Origin: a virus
Virus record (IMG/VR): IMGVR_UViG_3300046004_001278
Coordinates: 1-23,130 of that record
Strand: one strand, 5' to 3'
DNA length: 23,130 nt
Position 1 is the stretch's first letter. Each line of letters starts with the position of its first letter. The position numbers and the translations under genes were made by a program. Shown one piece after another: positions 1 to 7,800 of this stretch. The notes beneath the pieces are model-generated. The model was not told the DNA's origin. It saw only the letters and a list, made by a program, of their open reading frames with translations, and did not search any database.

Positions 1-73
1 CTCTAAACTCTTTGTGTCTTTTTATATTACGAATGTGTATATCCGCAATGTGATAAATTCTCTTTAACCTCAT
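1..73 (-). CDS. SbcD/gp47-like recombination nuclease, N-terminus only (partial)
   Basis: Only the first 24 codons lie in the window; the gene continues past position 1. The visible peptide reads YHIADIHIRNIKRHKEF from residue 7. The D-x-H of ADIH is the first metal-binding motif of calcineurin-like phosphoesterases, and the arrangement fits the start of SbcD/Mre11-type nucleases, including T4 gp47. That family works with an SbcC/gp46 ATPase in recombination and DNA-end processing. The start ATG at 73-71 overlaps the primase stop TGA (72-70) as ATGA, which implies translational coupling and a shared transcript. The function rests on a short stretch, but the motif and the position next to primase agree. 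It could instead be another metallophosphatase. The partner gp46 is expected just outside the window. Confidence 0.72.
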   Translation of the reverse strand, partial: MRLKRIYHIADIHIRNIKRHKEFR

Positions 74-1008
74 ATATTATTTAGTTTGGATAGAACTAAG
101 TCATCCCATCCAGTTTGTTTTGCTCCCTTTAGGAGTTCGTTTACTTTTTTAAATCCCATTTCACCAGCATCCTTATCAGTTGGTATAATGTTACGAACTT
201 TAATTCCGTTCTTTAAAAAGTAATCAGTATGTTTAGTTGAATCTGCAATAGCATCTGAATCTAACATAATAGTTACTTCCTTAACACCTTTCTCTATAAT
301 CTTATTCTTTAATTTACTTAATAAAAACTTACCAAGTAAAGGAATACAATTTCTTTTAATTGAGAATGAATCAAATACACCCTCACATAAAGTAATGGGT
401 TCATTCCAATTGATTTGATTATCAAACACAATTACATCTCTATTAACCGGCGGATTCTTATACTTCATTCGTTCTTCTTTGTAATATGAACGAGCTACGA
501 AGTAATTTAAGTCACCATTCTCATCATACGAAGGTACAATGATTCTGCCAAAGTATAATCCATCAGAACAATATCCGATGTTGTATTTAACGATATCAGC
601 TTGAGTAATTCCTCTTTCTTTAAGGTAGTTAATAGCTTGATTATATTCAGGTTGGAATCCATTTGGTTTGAAGTGTAATTGTTTGAATTCTGATGGTAAT
701 TGTAGCTTAGCTACATACTCATCTTTGTCAACTAATGTATAATCATCCTCACCATAGATATCTTTCAATCTATTGAGGTCTCTTATATCTACATTGAGTT
801 TGCGAAGAAGGGATTGAATACTCCTACCCTTAGAATCACATACCCAGCAGTGCCATCTTTGGGTATCTAAGTTTACTTGAAGTTTTTTCTTATGGTGATT
901 ACAAAATGGACAATGGTGAGCCTGCTCATTTCCCTTTAAGGATGAACCTACACCCAATGTGGTGTCTAAAATGTTAATGACCGTTAGTTTATTCTTCCCA
1001 AATAGCAT
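70..1008 (-). CDS. DNA primase (zinc finger plus TOPRIM, gp61/DnaG-like)
   Basis: Makes RNA primers for lagging-strand synthesis, working with the replicative helicase. The 312-residue protein begins with a zinc-binding module: CPFC at residues 33-36 and CWVC at 54-57, a C-x2-C / C-x2-C pair typical of phage primase zinc domains. A TOPRIM fold follows, with the acidic motif CEGVFDS (Glu about 209) and the metal-binding LDSDA (Asp about 250 and 252). Length is close to T4 gp61 (about 340 residues). There is no helicase domain, so helicase must be a separate gene, as in T4-like phages. It has its own host-type promoter in the preceding gap and overlaps the gp47-like gene by ATGA. It is the only replication gene fully in the window, and it lies downstream of a long structural region. 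Confidence 0.9.
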   Translation of the reverse strand: MLFGKNKLTVINILDTTLGVGSSLKGNEQAHHCPFCNHHKKKLQVNLDTQRWHCWVCDSKGRSIQSLLRKLNVDIRDLNRLKDIYGEDDYTLVDKDEYVAKLQLPSEFKQLHFKPNGFQPEYNQAINYLKERGITQADIVKYNIGYCSDGLYFGRIIVPSYDENGDLNYFVARSYYKEERMKYKNPPVNRDVIVFDNQINWNEPITLCEGVFDSFSIKRNCIPLLGKFLLSKLKNKIIEKGVKEVTIMLDSDAIADSTKHTDYFLKNGIKVRNIIPTDKDAGEMGFKKVNELLKGAKQTGWDDLVLSKLNNI

Positions 1009-1025
1009 AAATGGTATATTCTATA

Positions 1026-1057
1026 CAAATATACGAAAATTATGGGAATTTGCCAAA
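1026..1057 (-). promoter_or_regulatory. Bacteroidetes-type sigma promoter for primase
   Basis: On the coding strand TTTG (1057-1054) is followed by a 20-nt spacer and TATATTTG (1033-1026), an exact match to the Bacteroidetes primary-sigma consensus TTTG / TAnnTTTG. The predicted start of transcription is about 1019-1020, giving a leader of about 11 nt before the ATG at 1008. The TTTG begins immediately after the stop codon of the preceding gene. This gap lacks the ATATTTATA motif found before the structural blocks. Confidence 0.72.
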
Positions 1058-1258
1058 TTAATGGTTAGAATTCTTTACATCGTAAAGGAAATCAGCTAAA
1101 AACTGCATTTTTGCTGCAATTGGAGCTTTTGGTTGGTTTGCTTCCAACATTCCTTTAAGGTCTACTAAAGATGCAGCTGCTATTTGTAGTGCATCATCTT
1201 TTGCGTTTAAATAAGCTTCGGAGATTCCGTACTTATGAGCGATTTCAGGTATTGTCAT
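1058..1258 (-). CDS. Small protein of unknown function (66 aa)
   Basis: I do not recognise this protein. It is mostly helical in character, with no membrane segment or signal peptide. The first 17 residues (IPEIAHKYGISEAYL) look like one helix-turn-helix segment of the kind seen at resolvase or regulator ends, but 66 residues with an acidic, Ala-rich remainder is thin support for DNA binding. The gene lies 4 nt after the GIY-YIG gene stop and is the last of a three-gene block that starts at 1865. Its stop codon directly abuts the primase promoter. It is real by position, reading-frame packing and strand. Confidence 0.6.
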   Translation of the reverse strand: MTIPEIAHKYGISEAYLNAKDDALQIAAASLVDLKGMLEANQPKAPIAAKMQFLADFLYDVKNSNH

Positions 1259-1262
1259 AACT

Positions 1263-1673
1263 TTAGTTTATAATATCCCTACGGAAGAATTTTCCCATAA
1301 GGTTTTCGTTTATTGCTTGTTCGTTGGCAAGTACATCGTAATGAAACTGCCATTTAATTTCGTAATATGATAAGGATTTCTTTGAAAAACAAAATTGAAT
1401 TATTTCTCTTTCAAAGTATTCAGCGTTTCCAGCTTTTACTTCTGCTTTAATCCATTCGTTAGATGAGTAATATTTTTCCCAATCAGATGCTTTTTTTACA
1501 ACTCTTTTACGAGTCTTTCCCTTAAGGGGTTTTAATCTTCTGGTTTGAGATAAGGATTTCTTTCCTATATAAAATCTATTAGTTCTAGTATCAACTATTT
1601 TATAGACAAATCCAACCGCACCTTCAGGTGTGTTTTCTTCTGTAACAATATTTCCATTAAATTTCCAACTCAT
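1263..1673 (-). CDS. GIY-YIG nuclease, SegE-like family
   Basis: The 136-residue protein carries a GIY-YIG nuclease signature near its N-terminus: GFVYKI at 21-26 supplies the first strand with its Tyr, and FYIGKKS at 34-40 the YIG part. The basic stretch that follows (Lys/Arg-rich, about 41-62) and a later Glu-containing helix (about 85-92, YFEREIIQF) fit the family's Arg and metal-binding Glu. Such small proteins are widespread in T4-like phages. Some are free-standing homing endonucleases, but the position here, packed tightly between two small genes in a late block, reads as a resident phage gene. The last nine or so residues are basic. Whether it nicks DNA or serves in packaging or repair cannot be told from sequence. 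Confidence 0.75.
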   Translation of the reverse strand: MSWKFNGNIVTEENTPEGAVGFVYKIVDTRTNRFYIGKKSLSQTRRLKPLKGKTRKRVVKKASDWEKYYSSNEWIKAEVKAGNAEYFEREIIQFCFSKKSLSYYEIKWQFHYDVLANEQAINENLMGKFFRRDIIN

Positions 1674-1676
1674 TGA

Positions 1677-1865
1677 TTATCTTTTAACCGAATCAGAATA
1701 CTTCTTTTGATTCAAAGTACCACCTCTAGCTTTAAGAAGTTTCTTTTCATCTTTAGCTAAGTTCAAACCACCATCTGGTTCAATTGGTGTTTTATCTTTA
1801 CCTTTACTATCAATTGTACCTGTTTTAGGTCCAGTAGTTCCGTATAATTCTAGTATGCTAGCCAT
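1677..1865 (-). CDS. Small basic protein of unknown function (62 aa)
   Basis: First gene of a block preceded by an ATATTTATA motif. The protein is hydrophilic, rich in Lys, Gly and Thr, with no hydrophobic core large enough for a stable domain, so it may be partly disordered. The N-terminal MASILELYGTTGP is the only apolar stretch and may bind a partner. Its stop is 3 nt from the start of the GIY-YIG gene. I cannot assign a function. The late-type promoter motif suggests expression with virion genes, so a minor virion or assembly role is possible but unproven. Confidence 0.6.
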   Translation of the reverse strand: MASILELYGTTGPKTGTIDSKGKDKTPIEPDGGLNLAKDEKKLLKARGGTLNQKKYSDSVKR

Positions 1866-1887
1866 TTTATTTTATTTTGTTTACTAA

Positions 1888-1896
1888 TATAAATAT
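1888..1896 (-). promoter_or_regulatory. ATATTTATA motif, candidate late promoter (62-aa gene block)
   Basis: Exact coding-strand nonamer, 22 nt before the ATG at 1865, in a 35-nt gap. One of six identical copies, each upstream of a structural or late-looking gene block. No host-type TTTG at the right spacing. Confidence 0.5.
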
Positions 1897-1900
1897 AACA

Positions 1901-2797
1901 CTATGTGTCAAAACGAATAATAAAGTTTACCGGATAATCAGGTAAGGACTTAATTGGTTGTGGTAATTTAGCTACTGCAACCATATTTAACTCATTATCA
2001 TACAATGCAATTGTCGTAATCATTGGTGCTAAAAATGAACCAGTCTGGTCTAAAGAACTACTTGCTTCATATTGATTAAAAGCACCTTTAACCCATTTTA
2101 TACCAGCATCATAAAAAGATGAAGTAACCAAATCTCCAATTTTAGTAGAACCCGGTCTTTGCATTATATGAGTATAAAGCCTACCACCATCTTCATACAC
2201 TGCCGAAGGGTTTTGTGAATAATTAAATTCACTTTCTAATACTGGAATGAATACTTCGTTTTCAAATATTGTTTTTGTTGAACGAAAGTTTAAAGTAAAT
2301 TGAGATAATACAGAACCGCTAACTATATCTTTTGCTACCACTATTAATCCTCTATCATAAAATATGTTTCCCTTAATATTACTACCAGAATCAATAAGAT
2401 TTGAATACCCATCATCTGTATATGTTCTTGCTAATTGTTCATCTTCCAATACAACAGTACCAACTTTTATTCCCTCACCATAATATATTTGTGGAATAGA
2501 AAATACAGCTATATTATCTTCCAAAATCCTTTCATTGGTTGATGCATATGAAATTCTCCTACCAACTTCTGTTAAAATTGATGATGTTGATGGATTTGTA
2601 TAGAATTGTGATTTTATAGATGCATAAATTACTTTTTTATTAAATCCGTGGCTTTTTGCATCATTATCAATATCAACTAATGTATTAACACCATTTGTAC
2701 CAAATATTGGATATATATCATTTTCATCTAATGTCCATTCCTTATAAACCTTCATTGGTCTAGTAATTACATCAGATTTTGGAATTTCTTTAATCAT
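1901..2797 (-). CDS. Virion structural protein, paralogue of the 413-aa protein upstream
   Basis: The 298-residue protein has the pattern of a family common in marine T4-like phages: an IPQIYYGEGIKVGTV segment, then a DDGYSNL motif, then FYDRGLIVV (about 145-155). Its C-terminal third aligns with the neighbouring 413-residue protein: EFNYSQNP versus EFNYSNNP, then a shared ITT(I/V)xL(Y/L)(D/N) stretch and AVAKLPQPIKS versus AIAKTSQPIVKS close to the end. Both terminate in an alternating hydrophobic strand. No signal peptide or membrane segment. It has its own ATATTTATA motif and is separated from its paralogue by a hairpin terminator, so the two can be expressed independently. Likely tail or baseplate decoration; the exact place in the virion is not known. 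Confidence 0.62.
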   Translation of the reverse strand: MIKEIPKSDVITRPMKVYKEWTLDENDIYPIFGTNGVNTLVDIDNDAKSHGFNKKVIYASIKSQFYTNPSTSSILTEVGRRISYASTNERILEDNIAVFSIPQIYYGEGIKVGTVVLEDEQLARTYTDDGYSNLIDSGSNIKGNIFYDRGLIVVAKDIVSGSVLSQFTLNFRSTKTIFENEVFIPVLESEFNYSQNPSAVYEDGGRLYTHIMQRPGSTKIGDLVTSSFYDAGIKWVKGAFNQYEASSSLDQTGSFLAPMITTIALYDNELNMVAVAKLPQPIKSLPDYPVNFIIRFDT

Positions 2798-2815
2798 TTA
2801 GTCTTCCGATTTGTA

Positions 2816-2824
2816 TATAAATAT
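2816..2824 (-). promoter_or_regulatory. ATATTTATA motif, candidate late promoter (298-aa gene)
   Basis: Exact nonamer 18 nt before the ATG at 2797, just downstream of the terminator hairpin. It is followed by TACAAAT, matching the extended form ATATTTATA-N-ACA-W seen at four of the six sites. Confidence 0.52.
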
Positions 2825-2835
2825 TGGTTAAATGA

Positions 2836-2859
2836 AAAACCCCCAATGAAGGGGGTTTT
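2836..2859 (-). terminator. Rho-independent terminator after the 413-aa virion gene
   Basis: A perfect 9-bp stem (AAAACCCCC pairing with GGGGGTTTT) with a 6-nt loop AATGAA, lying 22 nt after the stop of the 413-aa gene. In the coding direction the G run is followed by five T residues, then CATTT. The opposite strand also gives GGGGG followed by TTTTC, so it could work both ways. It is the only clear terminator hairpin I see in the window. Confidence 0.85.
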
Positions 2860-2881
2860 CTTTATTATGTTTCTAATTAAT

Positions 2882-4123
2882 TTAGAATGATAATTTAACT
2901 TTGATTAAAACTTCCTTATCAAAAGATTTAACAATTGGTTGTGAAGTCTTAGCTATTGCAACTAATTCGTTTGAATCATTTAATAAACCCACAGTTGTAA
3001 TATAAGTTTGAGGGTCAGTATTAAATGAAGTTTCAGTAAATGTACCATCAGCTGCTAAGTAAGTAGGGTTGTTAGAATAGTTAAATTCTCTATTTGTTGC
3101 TCTTACAAAGAAATGTTGTGTAGATACATTTTCAGTTCTTCTTGCTTCAAAATCACCACCTTTTTTAATTGCGTAGTATAATAACTTATGATTGTATGCA
3201 TCATGTGTTGTTGCAATTCCACCCTGTAAACTACCGGTATTTGGAAATCCAACTTCACCAACATTACCAACTACGTTTCCTATTGCCTTAGCGTTAAGAA
3301 CTATAATACCTCTATCAGGATAAAATTCTCCAAATCCTTCTCCTGTTGCCGAATATCCTGCTTTTAAATCCGTAGCTATATCTGCCGAATGTTTAATCGT
3401 TGCTTCACTTTGAGTTCCTAATTCCAGTGAACCAGAAACTACTTTAAATACATTACCAGCTAATCCCAAAGTATCACCAAATTTCTTACCACTATTATCA
3501 ATAAATGTAAATAAGCCATTAGAACCAGAAACTTTTAATGACCAGTTACCAGCATCCATTTTTTCTCTATATCTGTTTCTAGCTACATTAATGAAATAAA
3601 CTCCGTTTGCATCGGTTGAAATTGTAGAACTATTATCAAATTTGAATTTAGAAACAGTTGGTTCTAATAACATTGATTTATACTGAGCGTATGTTGATTT
3701 AGTTGGTAACAATGCGTTATCATCTAAATCCAATCTAACAGAACCACTTCCATCAACATGTCCATATGCCACAGCGAATTGAATTTCTTCATTATCTGAA
3801 AGAGATGGGTCAAGATCTAATACATTGTAATAATATTTCCCACTAGCTGCTGTTGTTTGAGATGATGCTGTATATACTGATGTCAATGAACCAGAATCAT
3901 TACTCCACAATCCTGTTGTTACTACTTCTATTTTAGCGTTTACTTTATCAAATTCACCAAATCTTTTGTAAAGACCTGTACCAGTTGTTCCAGTAGTTGC
4001 AATTTGCTGAGTAGCTGGTAGAGCTGAATTTAGTAATTGTACTATCGCATTTGAATCAATTGTACCAGTGTTAGCCAATGCTGCAATCTGCGAAGTTATA
4101 TTTGGGTTTGTTATTTGTGCCAT
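2882..4123 (-). CDS. Virion structural protein (413 aa)
   Basis: A Ser/Thr/Gly/Asn-rich, beta-type protein with no signal peptide or membrane segment. The N-terminus (about 1-45) is helical and Ala/Thr-rich and may be the attachment end. The middle has short polar loops. From about 280 the sequence FYPDRGIIVLNA matches the FYDRGLIVV motif of the 298-aa downstream neighbour, and the last 75 residues align throughout (EFNYSNNP, then DSNELVAIAKTSQPIVKS). The pair therefore arose by duplication, and this copy carries an extra N-terminal region of roughly 100 residues. Proteins with this pattern are annotated as virion structural proteins in marine T4-like phages. It is the second gene of a two-gene block ended by the hairpin at 2836-2859. 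Confidence 0.62.
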   Translation of the reverse strand: MAQITNPNITSQIAALANTGTIDSNAIVQLLNSALPATQQIATTGTTGTGLYKRFGEFDKVNAKIEVVTTGLWSNDSGSLTSVYTASSQTTAASGKYYYNVLDLDPSLSDNEEIQFAVAYGHVDGSGSVRLDLDDNALLPTKSTYAQYKSMLLEPTVSKFKFDNSSTISTDANGVYFINVARNRYREKMDAGNWSLKVSGSNGLFTFIDNSGKKFGDTLGLAGNVFKVVSGSLELGTQSEATIKHSADIATDLKAGYSATGEGFGEFYPDRGIIVLNAKAIGNVVGNVGEVGFPNTGSLQGGIATTHDAYNHKLLYYAIKKGGDFEARRTENVSTQHFFVRATNREFNYSNNPTYLAADGTFTETSFNTDPQTYITTVGLLNDSNELVAIAKTSQPIVKSFDKEVLIKVKLSF

Positions 4124-4143
4124 TTTCTTATTTCTATTTTATT

Positions 4144-4770
4144 TTATACAGATTGTTTGTATGTTATGATTACAGGTATAGTTTGAGAACCTCCAGTTTC
4201 ATTACCAAATACAGTTATTGTTGTTGATACATCAATTGTTAAGTTTGGATTTGGAGTAAATCTAAATTCTAAACCAGTAACTACTTGCGCAGTTGTTGTA
4301 ATTTCATCGCCCAAAAATACATTTGTAGTAGTAGCAGATGCTGTTTTACTTACAGTCAATGTACCAGCTCTTTGGTCTGCCAATACCATTGTGTATCCAC
4401 CATTTGTATTTCCAGCAGGAGATGTTGTTGGAGTTAATCCCACACCACCTTCTAATTGAGTTGCACTAACTTGAGTTACACCTAATTTAACAGTTGGTAT
4501 TTGAGTAGTTCCTTTTGGAAGGGTTACTAACTTATATCTTAATACTTGAGTTTCATCAGGTGAAGCTTCCGTAATAGGAATTGCTCTGATTGCTGAATCA
4601 TAGTATGCCGAACCCTTTGGATGTGCTGGTTCATAAAGCGTATAATCAATTTCATCATCACCTAAAGCGAACTTTGTAATGTTTAATGATTGTCCAGATG
4701 CTAATTTTTGTCTTCCTTTTTTTGTAAGGATTGCATCTACCGTAATTTCTGTGTTATCTAAATATGCCAT
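4144..4770 (-). CDS. Virion structural protein (208 aa), FALGDDEIDY family
   Basis: The N-terminal 80 residues contain a strongly patterned segment: TVDAILTKKGRQKLASG, then ITKFALGDDEIDYTLYEP. I associate it with small structural proteins of marine T4-like phages, generally found among tail, neck or fibre genes. The C-terminal part (about 105-205) is Thr/Val-rich with alternating hydrophobic residues and ends in an Ig-like strand pattern, which suggests a surface-exposed beta-sandwich. No signal peptide. It is the first gene after an ATATTTATA motif and is followed after 20 nt by the 413-aa gene. The structural role is inferred from family memory and context; the exact location in the virion is unknown. 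Confidence 0.6.
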   Translation of the reverse strand: MAYLDNTEITVDAILTKKGRQKLASGQSLNITKFALGDDEIDYTLYEPAHPKGSAYYDSAIRAIPITEASPDETQVLRYKLVTLPKGTTQIPTVKLGVTQVSATQLEGGVGLTPTTSPAGNTNGGYTMVLADQRAGTLTVSKTASATTTNVFLGDEITTTAQVVTGLEFRFTPNPNLTIDVSTTITVFGNETGGSQTIPVIITYKQSV

Positions 4771-4795
4771 TTGATATTGTTTTTTATCTATATTC

Positions 4796-4804
4796 TATAA
4801 ATAT
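4796..4804 (-). promoter_or_regulatory. ATATTTATA motif, candidate late promoter (208- and 413-aa genes)
   Basis: Exact nonamer 25 nt before the ATG at 4770, in the 54-nt gap after the 1744-aa gene. It is followed by GAATA, so it lacks the ACA extension of four other copies. Confidence 0.5.
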
Positions 4805-4824
4805 AACTAATTTTTATTTTCAAA

Positions 4825-7800
4825 TTAATCTACTTCAAGTATTGGTTCACCACTACCTCTACCTGTCTTAGCCACTTTAAGGATATTAGGATTGGTAGTA
4901 AATGTTTCTACTGGGTCCAAACCATCAGGTGTAGTTGCTGCTGTTTGTTGAGAACCTTTCCAAAATGAACGAATCATACCCTCACCTAAATTATTTTTGT
5001 ATCTATAATGTGTTGGGAAATATCCATTTAGTGCAGTAACTTCAACTACTTCATTACCAATAGATATACTACCACTATAAGGTAGTGTTGATACTTTATA
5101 TTTGTAGTTGATAACTGATACCTTTTCATATTTTTGAGCTTCACCTAAAAGAGCTCCATTAGTTGGCCAGCCTTTTACTAATGTATTTATTTTTTGAGTG
5201 TATTGCTCTTTTACTAAAAAAATACTTTTTCTACTTCCAGAAGTTGGATGATAATTTCCAAATAATGGGTCATAGTTACTAACTATACCAGTACCATGTT
5301 TAGCATATAATCCAAATCCCCTATTTGCTAAAGAATCTTTATCCATACCAATTTCAGTAAATGTAAATGAATCAGCTTCTCCAACCAAACTTGCCCCAGT
5401 AGGACATTGAATGAATGTATCATAAAAAGGAGCGCTTGATTCAAATGTAATTATTTCAGATGTATCTATTATTGTATCATAATTTTGATTAGTTCCCTCA
5501 AATACGATTACTTCATTTGCATCAATTGTAGTTTCTTCATTACTAATATCACTTGTAAGTAATACTACTTCTTCTGCGTTTATATGTGCATCTTTTGGAA
5601 TTGATTCACTTTCTAATATATAATTTTTATTAGTATCTATTGAAGTTTCAAAATCATTTCTTAAAGATTCCGGTTTAGTCCAACGAGTCTTACTTCTTTC
5701 TAAATAGTGAGGTTCTATTAGTAAACCTTTAACTATATTTGTTCTAGCCGGTGCTAAATCCGATAATACCTCAAATAAAGATTTATCAATGTATTTAATT
5801 AATCTTATATATTCATAGATATCTCTATTATCTAATCTTTCAAAATAATAATGTCTTAATGTATCTAATTGAGAATATGTATCTTTATATTCATCACCAG
5901 CATCTCCAATATAGTTATCAATATTAAAATCACCAAATGCTTTTAGGATATCCATATTCAACTCCTTAATTGGAGAGAAGAATAATCCCAAACGATTTGA
6001 ATCTATTGGAGCTCTATCAAATGATTTTTGAGTTGCTCTAACTTTATAAGATAAATCTCTACCAGGCATTAAACTTGATGATTCAAAACGAATTTTATTA
6101 GAATAATTAAATCCTAAAGATGGAACAGTTGCTGTTACAGTTCTATCATATGGTACATACTGATATGGATATACCGATGCTGAATACATATTACTTGCAA
6201 ATGCAAATGGTTCTCCATAGTTATCACTAATAGCTACGTTTTTAATTCCTATATTTTCAGTTATGGTTCTATTTTTTGGATATTCAAAATCCAATCTGAA
6301 CATTAAATCTTTTGTGGATGAATCAAAATCATTACCATTTATTGCATCAGGAAATAAAGTATGGTTTTCAAATTTACTTCTTTGTAAAGGAACAGTCCAA
6401 AAACGAAACTCATCCAATTCACCAGCATATCCTTTACCACCCACTACTAAATTTGGCTTTGAACCCGTCCATTGAGAATCATTATACATCATAGACATAC
6501 TAACCGAAGTTATAATTCTATTTCCATCGGATGTACCTAACCAAACCTCATACCAAGAAGATGAATCAGGATTATTGTGTCTATTGATTGCTACGTTTGA
6601 GTAATGTTCATTTGAAAGTGGAAAATCTAAACTTCCTGTTTTTAAATCCGGTCCAAATGCGTACTCACCATCTTCACCAGAATAATATACACTTGAAATT
6701 ATCACAGATGGTGTAAATGAACTTGTATAATTATATGTGAAAGGACTTCCAGTTATAGCACTTACAAATGGAAGAGCTGTATCAAAGTATGTACTATTGG
6801 AATCATTGCCACCAAAATTTAATTCTAATTTATAAAAAGAACCAGTTGTATTAACCAAATCTAAAGTAAATTCACTTCCAGATATTAATGTTGCTACAGA
6901 ATCAATACTGCCAGAAGGTCTTATTCTAAATTCAATACAATTTGGATAATCCAATGTTGCACCTACACTATGCCAAGGTACTATTATACTAGATTCCTCT
7001 CTTAATAATATTGCGGCCGTTCTATCATCAAAAGTAAATTTTGAACTGCCACCTTTTGTCGGGTCTTGCGGTCCACCAAATTCCATTATTGTCAACATAG
7101 ATTGAGGAACACCATAACAAGCCATAATAGCTTTCATAGCTCTAGCAGTACCTTTATGTTTCAATAAGTATGGTAAGTTATTTAATATTCTTCTCCAAAC
7201 CTCATCGTTTGCATCTGCCAATGGCATTCCATATTTTTGGAAACCATCTTTGTAAGTACCAAACGCATACTCCCATATTAATTCAGAATTAAATGCTCTT
7301 TTAGCATTCCAACCAAATGATTCCAATAAAGAATGAACCAAATTATTTGAGAATCCATTTACTTGCTTATGCTCTAACACTTTAGTCTTTGATAAATTAT
7401 TTATATAAACCCAAAGAATATCAAAGTGGTGTCCTATCATATCTAAAAATACTAAGAAGTCATTATTGTTATAATCTTCTTTTATAAATTCAGGTATATT
7501 GTTTACTAAATAATTTGGGTTATATTTATCATATTCTGAGGATAAATCTATTAATGTATTATACCATGCTATTGTAATTGCATGTGTTGTTGCTCTTAAT
7601 TTATAATATGGTAATCCAGTCAATGGATTTGCTTCTGCTGTTTTTGGATATGCTAAATCGTTTGTTGATTTATATAAGAAATTTTCAAATCCATCAAATC
7701 CCCTAATTAAAGAATTTATAGTATCTAATACTTTCTTAGCTTCACCAGCTTGAGATACACCAGCAAATTGTTGAATTTCCCATTGAATATCAAATAGGCC

